Part shown: positions 58,871 to 64,000 of the stretch, in pieces
Position numbering within the stretch: the first letter of the stretch is position 1
Layout of the letters: each line of letters starts with the position of its first letter
NCBI GenBank assembly: GCA_050258755.1
Contig: JBLMZI010000003.1
Coordinates: 124,001 to 188,000 of the forward strand
DNA: 64,000 bases
DNA from: JBLMZI01 sp050258755
Lineage (GTDB): Bacteria; Bacillota; Syntrophomonadia; Syntrophomonadales; DTU052
Direction: 5' to 3'
The notes under the pieces: generated by a model
What the model saw: the letters and a program-made list of their open reading frames with translations, nothing else
Told to the model about the DNA's origin: nothing
Database searches by the model: none
Position numbers and translations under genes: made by a program

Positions 58871-60796
58871 CTAAAGCACGCCGTCCCACAGGGTGCGCCC
58901 CGAATCGCGAAGGTCATAACCGCCCATCGCTTTCACCTGCGCGGTGAACTTCGGGTCGGCAATCGCTTCCATGAGAGCGGCTACCGGTGCTTCACCCGCC
59001 AGTTCGGGGAGAACGCACAGGTCGTAACGCTCTTCCTCTGCGGGGACAAAGTCCAGCCCCAAGGCTTTCGCGCCGGCCAAAATGCCCAACGCGGCGTCGG
59101 CTGTGTCGTTTTTGACCGCGGCCGCAACCGCGAGATGGGAATACTCCTCCCGTTCATAACCGTGGATGGCTCCGGTCGGAAGACCGTCCCGCTTCAGCAG
59201 GTAATCAAACAGAATGCGGGTACCGGACCCTTTTTGGCGGTTGACATAGCGGATGCCGTTCTGGGTCAAATCGCTGATATTGCGGATGCAGAGCGGGTTC
59301 CCGGGCTTGACCATGAAGCCCTGCTGCCGCCAGAGCAAGTTAACCAGCAGAATTCGTTCCCCAGTCAGGTACTTTTTCAAGTAGGACAGGTTGTAATCGC
59401 CAGTTTCGGTGTCCAGCAGGTGAATCCCCGCCAGATGGGTTTCCCGGCGTTTCAGCGACATAATACCGCCCAGACTGCCGACGTTGCTGGAAGACAGGCG
59501 AATGCCGTGCCGGTTCCATAAAATATTGCTCAGCGAATCGAGTGCCAGGTCATGACTTCCAATCGCGAGCAAGGTGCGTTCGATAAGATCCGAAGGCCGT
59601 TTAAGCAAGATTTGAACCGTATCCCCGGCCTGATATCCCTCCACCCCGCGGGGAATCAGTAAAACCCCGTCGGCTTTGACCAGGCTGGTCGTGATTCCCG
59701 CGCCGCGGTTCAAGGGGAAAGCCAGAATATCTTCCCCGACCCGGGCCAGGTTGACATTGGCAAATTCGTCAGAGCCCATCGGGGAAGACATTTTACGAGT
59801 TAAGCGCGCGTTCAGACGGGTTTCCGCGGGTTGGGAAATCCCCTGCATCGCGCAGATCAGCGGGTGTGCAAACAGCTCAAAAACCAGCGCCGCTGAGACC
59901 GGGTATCCCGGCACGCCGACGACCGGCTTCTGGTTGACAATCCCGAGAATCGAGGGTTTTCCGGGCCGGGTAGCGATGCCGTGCAGCAGGAGTTCACCCA
60001 GCCGTGCCACCGTGTCGGCCGTGAAATCCTCGCGGCCAGCCGAAGAACCGGAACAGACCACGATCATATCGGCGATTTCGGCGGCTTTCGACACGGCGTC
60101 CGCCAGCAGTTCGCGGTCATCGATCACAATCGGGAAGCGGGTCGGGTCAGCGCCCCATTCTTCACACAACGCGGCCAGCATGCGGCTGTTTGATTCGGTG
60201 ATTTCGCCGGCCTCCCCGGTTTCGCTGCCGGGTTCCACCAGTTCCGTGCCGGTTGGAATAATGACCACTTTCGGCCGTCGGGCGACCACCACTTCGCGGA
60301 CTCCGGCGGTCAGAAAAGAGCCGATTTCGTACGGGCCGATCAGGAAACCGGCCGGAAGCAGCATTTGAGAGGCGATCACGTCTTCGCCGACGGAGCGAAT
60401 GTGCTGCCAGGGTGTGGCCGCAACAATGATTTCAGCCGTTTCCGGACTGTTAAAATTCACATCCTCGATCATCACCACGGCGTCAAAATCCCGGGGAATG
60501 GGATCCCCGGTGTCGACTTCGATGAACTGAACATCCCGTTTCAACACGACTGGATTGGTTTCGCGGGCGCTAAAGGTATCCGCGGCCCGTACCGCGATGC
60601 CATCCATCGCCGAAGCGGCGTAATTGGGCGACGAATGCCGGGCCCAGACCGGTTCGGCGCTGATGCGCCCACGAGACGCGATCACAGGAACGGTCTCGGT
60701 CTTGACGGTGAGAGCGCTGGTTTGCGCCAGGCGCGTGCGCAGCAGTTCCAGGGCCTGGTCCAGCGGCATGTTGTCAATGTAGACTTTCCGGCTCAC
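58871..60796 (-). CDS. MoeA-type molybdopterin molybdenumtransferase fused to a binding-protein domain
   Basis: 641 residues from GTG 60796, 6 bases after GGAGG. Residues about 1-405 are MoeA-like (SAMDGIAVRA, IPTGTELVEPG, VCSGSSAGREDF, RPGKPSILG, GVPGYPVSAALVFE). Residues about 420-641 form a PBP-like domain (LALDSLSNILWNRHGIRL, RQKGSGTRILFDYLL, DAALGILAGAKALGLDFVP) as in LysR-type or molybdate sensing modules. MoeA inserts metal into adenylated molybdopterin; the fused domain could bind an oxyanion such as molybdate or tungstate. A normal-length MoeA lies just upstream in the same operon, so this one may serve the other metal. Confidence 0.9.
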   Translation of the reverse strand: MSRKVYIDNMPLDQALELLRTRLAQTSALTVKTETVPVIASRGRISAEPVWARHSSPNYAASAMDGIAVRAADTFSARETNPVVLKRDVQFIEVDTGDPIPRDFDAVVMIEDVNFNSPETAEIIVAATPWQHIRSVGEDVIASQMLLPAGFLIGPYEIGSFLTAGVREVVVARRPKVVIIPTGTELVEPGSETGEAGEITESNSRMLAALCEEWGADPTRFPIVIDDRELLADAVSKAAEIADMIVVCSGSSAGREDFTADTVARLGELLLHGIATRPGKPSILGIVNQKPVVGVPGYPVSAALVFELFAHPLICAMQGISQPAETRLNARLTRKMSSPMGSDEFANVNLARVGEDILAFPLNRGAGITTSLVKADGVLLIPRGVEGYQAGDTVQILLKRPSDLIERTLLAIGSHDLALDSLSNILWNRHGIRLSSSNVGSLGGIMSLKRRETHLAGIHLLDTETGDYNLSYLKKYLTGERILLVNLLWRQQGFMVKPGNPLCIRNISDLTQNGIRYVNRQKGSGTRILFDYLLKRDGLPTGAIHGYEREEYSHLAVAAAVKNDTADAALGILAGAKALGLDFVPAEEERYDLCVLPELAGEAPVAALMEAIADPKFTAQVKAMGGYDLRDSGRTLWDGVL

Positions 60797-60830
60797 TTGA
60801 ATCCTCCAAGTCAATAAGGTGTCAAACGGC

Positions 60831-62039
60831 TTACAGGGCGCGGACGATCACCGGTTCGCCCTTCAGCAGTCCTTGTTTTTCATAGGGGATATGGACAAAA
60901 CCGTCCGCCTGCGCCATGATCCGGATCAATCCGGCCTTCCCGTATACCGGAACCGCCGTGATGGATGCCCCCTGCCGCTGCAGGGTGACCCGGACGAAAT
61001 CGTCCCGGCCGGGCTGGGAGGCAACGTTTTCACTTAAAACGGCAGCCGTGGCAACCGGGTCAGGGCCGCCCAACAGCGGCCCGGCAAGCGTTTCAAAAAC
61101 CATTAAGGCCGACACCGGGTGTCCCGGCAGGCCAATGACCAATCGATCACGAATGGCAAGCCCCATGGTTGGTTTGCCGGGCTTGATGGAAAGCCCGTGA
61201 AACAGAAGTTCAGCGCCTTCAAAATCCTGCAGAACTCGGAGACTGAGATCCCGCATGCCGACTGAGCTTCCGCCGGAAAGCAAAACCAGATCATTTTGCT
61301 GAATCGCCAAAGCCGCGGTTTCCCGCAGCCGGTCAAATTCGTCGGGGACAATGCCGTACAACGTTGGCTGCCCGCCGTGCCGACGGACCGCCGCGGCCAG
61401 CATATGGCTGTTCACATCGCGGATTTGACCGGCGGTTGGCTGGGCGGTGATCGGAACAATTTCGTCACCGGTCGAAAGAATGCCGACTTTCAAGGGCTTG
61501 AGCACCGGAAGCTGGTCATAGCCTAAAGCGGCGGCAACGCCCAGATCCTGCGGGCGAATCTTTAAGCCGGTATACAGCGCGATCTCGCCGCGGCGGCAGT
61601 CTTCGCCCGGGAAGATAACGTTTTCCCCCGGCGCGGCCGGCCGGCTCACCAGGATCGTGTCTTCACCTAATTTTTCAGTGTATTCCACCATCACGACGGC
61701 ATCGGCTCCCTCGGGAAGCACGCCGCCAGTGGGAATCCAGGCACACTGTTCCGGGGAAATCGAAAACGGCGGCATAACCCCCATCTCGATCTCGCCGCAA
61801 GGCTGCAGCACGGCGGGCAGTCCTTCAGAAGCGCCGAAAACATCCTGCGACAGCACCGCATACCCGTCCACCGTGGATCGGGCGAATGGAGGCAGGTCTT
61901 CATGGGCTGGAAGGTCAGTCGCCAGGGTGCGGCCCAAGCAGGCTTCAAGCGGGACCGATTCGGCTATCCGCTGCGGCCACCGTTCCTGAAGCGCCCTGGC
62001 GGCATCCTGCAGCCGAAGGACGTGAAAGAATTCGTTCAT
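60831..62039 (-). CDS. moeA: Molybdopterin molybdenumtransferase MoeA
   Basis: 402 residues from ATG 62039, behind AAAGGGG; the upstream extension overlaps the preceding small gene. Four-domain MoeA pattern: PLEACLGRTLATDLPAHEDL, FARSTVDGYAVL, ILSTGDEIVPI, VLLSGGSSVGMRDLS, KPGKPTMGLA and IGLPGHPVSALMVFE. It catalyses metal insertion in molybdenum cofactor synthesis. It lies 34 bp before the fused MoeA gene and 25 bp after the small HTH-like gene on the same strand, so the three form one operon. Confidence 0.95.
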   Translation of the reverse strand: MNEFFHVLRLQDAARALQERWPQRIAESVPLEACLGRTLATDLPAHEDLPPFARSTVDGYAVLSQDVFGASEGLPAVLQPCGEIEMGVMPPFSISPEQCAWIPTGGVLPEGADAVVMVEYTEKLGEDTILVSRPAAPGENVIFPGEDCRRGEIALYTGLKIRPQDLGVAAALGYDQLPVLKPLKVGILSTGDEIVPITAQPTAGQIRDVNSHMLAAAVRRHGGQPTLYGIVPDEFDRLRETAALAIQQNDLVLLSGGSSVGMRDLSLRVLQDFEGAELLFHGLSIKPGKPTMGLAIRDRLVIGLPGHPVSALMVFETLAGPLLGGPDPVATAAVLSENVASQPGRDDFVRVTLQRQGASITAVPVYGKAGLIRIMAQADGFVHIPYEKQGLLKGEPVIVRAL

Positions 62040-62064
62040 GGGACCCCTTTCCTGCTTGACGGGC

Positions 62065-62241
62065 TTAGAAGCAGCCCAATTCACAGGCGCAAATCTTGAT
62101 CTTCAGCGCGTCACAGGCGGCGCCCACTTCCTGATTGGAAACCTTGAGTTCCTCGGCCAGTTTTCTGGCATCGGTGCAGGTCAACCGGCCATTCACCGCG
62201 AGCTTACGAAGCTGTTCCATGAGCTGTTCACGCTTGTCCAT
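62065..62241 (-). CDS. 58-residue HTH-like protein with Cys-rich tail
   Basis: Starts at ATG 62241 after GAGGATC and ends at TAA (62067-62065). Two or three short helices (LMEQLRKLAVNGRLTCTDAR, KLAEELKVSNQEVGAACDAL) look like a minimal winged-helix or helix-turn-helix domain. The C-terminus KICACELGCF, with C28 and C48 inside the domain, gives five cysteines, enough for a metal or Fe-S site. It is the first gene of the moeA operon and divergent from the formate dehydrogenase gene, so a regulatory role in metal or formate metabolism is plausible but unproven. Confidence 0.7.
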   Translation of the reverse strand: MDKREQLMEQLRKLAVNGRLTCTDARKLAEELKVSNQEVGAACDALKIKICACELGCF

Positions 62242-62385
62242 TTATGATCCTCTTTTCCAAGCAAAATGTATTAATTATGAACCTTCATCTTATGGTTCGC
62301 ACAACCGGTGTGCAGCGGCGAAGAAGTCACCATATATGGCAAAAAATAACGCAAAAGACTCAAAAACCGCCGTTTCGCCCAAAAC

Positions 62386-62394
62386 ATTATACCA
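62386..62394 (-). promoter_or_regulatory. Extended -10 promoter of the HTH-moeA operon
   Basis: On the minus strand TGGTATAAT is a perfect extended -10 element. No good -35 box is present, which is common with extended -10 promoters. The expected 5' leader is about 140 bases. Confidence 0.6.
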
Positions 62395-62680
62395 CATTGA
62401 AAGGTTTTCACCGGATAACGACCGGGGAAACAGAAGCAATTGCAGGAAAATAATAACTGGCGAAATTGCGCGACGATTGACGGAAAACGACGATTTTGCG
62501 AGGTAAACCAATCAAAATCGGTTTGGTGATAGTTTGGCACCGGGGTGAGTCAGGGTGCATACGGCCAATTGGCGCATTTATCTTCGGACGCATGCAGGAT
62601 TTCGGCGGTTGACCGCGAACTATTGTAAGGAAATATCCCTACAAAACTGGTGGAATATTTTGAAAGGAGTGAACTAGGGC
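62395..62680. other. Intergenic region before the formate dehydrogenase gene
   Basis: About 285 bp without a gene. The ribosome site AAAGGAGT (62663-62670) precedes GTG 62681. No convincing -35/-10 pair, FNR site or riboswitch was found in it. Confidence 0.5.
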
Positions 62681-64000
62681 GTGAAGATTACCAGAAGGCA
62701 GTTCCTGCAGATTTCTGGGTCTACTGCCGCCTTGGCCGTAGCGGATCTTGGCTTTGATCTGACTGCGGTTGCAGCTCAAGCAAAGACCTGCAGAATCAAA
62801 GGCGTTCAGCCGACCCCGACCATCTGCCCGTACTGCGCATCCGGATGCGGCTTTGTGGTCTTCTCGGAACGGGACGCAGCCACAAACAAGTTCATCAGGC
62901 TTCTCAGTGTTGAGGGCGATCCCGACAACCCGGTGAACCGGGGCGGTGCATGTGCGAAAGGTGCAGCACTTTTCAACATGCGCGACATCTATGACGAGAA
63001 AACCGGTGAACAGGTTGTCAACCCGAAACGGGTTCAGAAACCGCTGTATCGGGCCGCGTACTCGGAACAGTGGGTAGAAAAAGATTGGGATGAGATGCTC
63101 GACATGATCGCGGAGAGGGTTAAGAAATCCCGCGACGACAATTTCATCAAGACTGAAAAAGTAAAAACCAAGACCGGTGAAGAGATCGAAGTGGTCGTAA
63201 ACCGGACTGAAAAAATCGGTTCAATGGGAGGATCCGGCCTGGACAACGAGGAGTGCTACTTGCTTTCCAAGTTTATGCGCTCCATCGGGGTAACCTACCT
63301 CGAAACCCAGGCCCGTATTTGACACAGCCCCACGGTGGCAGGTCTGTCACCAGGATTAGGCCGCGGCGCCATGACCAACCAGATCATCGACATGAAGAAC
63401 TCTGACGTTGTTCTGGTCATGGGCAGCAATATCGCGGAAAACCACCCGGTTTCCATGCGCTGGATCAACAAAGCCCGCGAAGTCCGCGGCGCGAAGATGA
63501 TCCACGTCGACCCGCGCTTCACCCGCACCTCGGCGGTTGCCGATATGTGGGCGCCGATTCGCCCCGGGACCGACATCGCGTTCCTCGGCGGGATGATCAA
63601 GTACATCCTCGATAAAGACCTCTGGCACAAGGACTATGTGGTGAACTACACCAACGCGTCGTTCCTGCTCGCCGATGGGTACAAGTTCGATGAGATCGAG
63701 GGTATATTCTCCGGTTATGACAAGGAAAAACGGAAATACGACAACACCACCTGGGATTACCAGTATGGTCCGGACGGCTGGCCGCTTCGCGACAACACGC
63801 TGTCGAATCCGCGCTGCGTCTTCAATGTGATGAAAGACCACTACAAGCGGTATGAAATCGATGAAGTCTGCAAAATCACCGGCACGCCGAAAGACAAGTA
63901 CCTGGAAGTCCTGGACACCTTCTGTGCTACTGGCGCCCCGAACAAGACCGGCGCGGTCTGCTACGCGATGGGCATCACCCAGCACACCGTCGGTTCCCAG
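62681..64000 (+). CDS. fdhA: Exported selenocysteine formate dehydrogenase, alpha subunit (3' end outside window)
   Basis: GTG start 62681 after AAAGGAGT; at least 440 residues are visible and the frame is open at the window end. Twin-arginine signal KITRRQFLQISGS at the N-terminus, then a [4Fe-4S] Cys set (CPYCASGCGFVVF and GGACAKG). The frame meets TGA at 63320-63322 (codon 214) in the context ETQARI-U-HSPTVAGL, the same place as Sec in FdnG/FdoG, and continues with bis-MGD-binding sequence (GRGAMTNQIIDMKNSDVVLV, NIAENHPVSMRW). A SECIS-like hairpin follows. It oxidises formate outside the cytoplasmic membrane and holds Mo or W. Normal stop-codon gene finding would split this gene in two. 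Confidence 0.95.
63334..63351 (+). promoter_or_regulatory. Bacterial SECIS element in fdhA
   Basis: GGUGGC pairs with GUCACC (six pairs, one G-U), and the loop is AGGUCU, the same loop as in Escherichia coli fdhF. It starts 11 bases after the UGA codon, the spacing SelB needs for selenocysteine insertion. Confidence 0.88.

Noticed and set aside
63320..63322. Nonsense mutation in formate dehydrogenase
   Set aside because: Homology continues in frame, the position is the known Sec site, and a SECIS-like hairpin follows.

Overview
The window looks like chromosomal DNA of a moderately GC-rich anaerobic bacterium of the Bacillota (Clostridia/Negativicutes type). Supporting signs are strong AGGAGG ribosome sites with frequent GTG/TTG starts, rho-independent terminators after most operons, an S-layer-homology protein, DUF1540, TypA, Fur/FeoB, a tungstate (Tup) transporter and an exported selenocysteine formate dehydrogenase. 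A MacA-MacB-TolC type pump plus SLH protein would fit a diderm Negativicute, but nothing here proves an outer membrane. No rRNA, tRNA, transposase, phage gene or CRISPR array was seen.

Layout. 1-6.6 kb: end of an unknown gene, then an exopolysaccharide-acetylation operon (DHHW protein, MBOAT acyltransferase, second DHHW protein, GH26-like glycosidase). 6.8-15.3 kb: a two-copy NlpC/P60-like secreted protein, a patatin, a large receptor adenylate/guanylate cyclase, an SLH protein and a membrane-anchored beta-propeller. 15.3-23.2 kb: WYL regulator, GyrI-like protein, GIY-YIG protein, TypA, a DapL-like aminotransferase, Fur with its Fur box and a FeoB-like membrane protein without a GTPase domain, and a HAD phosphatase. 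23.3-31.2 kb: secreted SHOCT-repeat protein, two-component system, MacA, MacB ATPase, MacB permease and TolC-like protein, all on the minus strand; then DUF1540. 31.3-41.4 kb: Ldh-family dehydrogenase, a duplicated chemoreceptor-like protein, a lipoprotein, and MarR with a heterodimeric ABC exporter behind three operator-like repeats. 41.7-54.7 kb: acyl-CoA dehydrogenase and CoA-transferase, orphan histidine kinase, lipase, two large covarying hairpin elements, DUF1259, DUF445, a YgjP-like metallopeptidase, a 5'-nucleotidase and several small proteins. 55-64 kb: a molybdenum/tungsten block: MobA, TupA, TupC, TupB, two MoeA proteins (one fused to a binding-protein domain), a 58-residue HTH-like protein, and the formate dehydrogenase alpha subunit with an in-frame UGA.

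The last block reads as one physiological unit. TupABC imports tungstate, MoeA proteins insert the metal, MobA adds GMP to make the bis-MGD cofactor, and the Tat-exported selenoenzyme uses it. Both tup transcription units start with a Moco/Tuco-type riboswitch followed by an intrinsic terminator, so cofactor status probably controls metal uptake.

The most unusual feature is a pair of 226-bp near-palindromic elements at 47.9-48.6 kb, in opposite orientation. They share a conserved core, and most differences between them keep the base pairing. Other unusual items are the tandem chemoreceptor, the NlpC/P60 protein with a second, catalytically dead copy, and the FeoB-like protein lacking its G domain.
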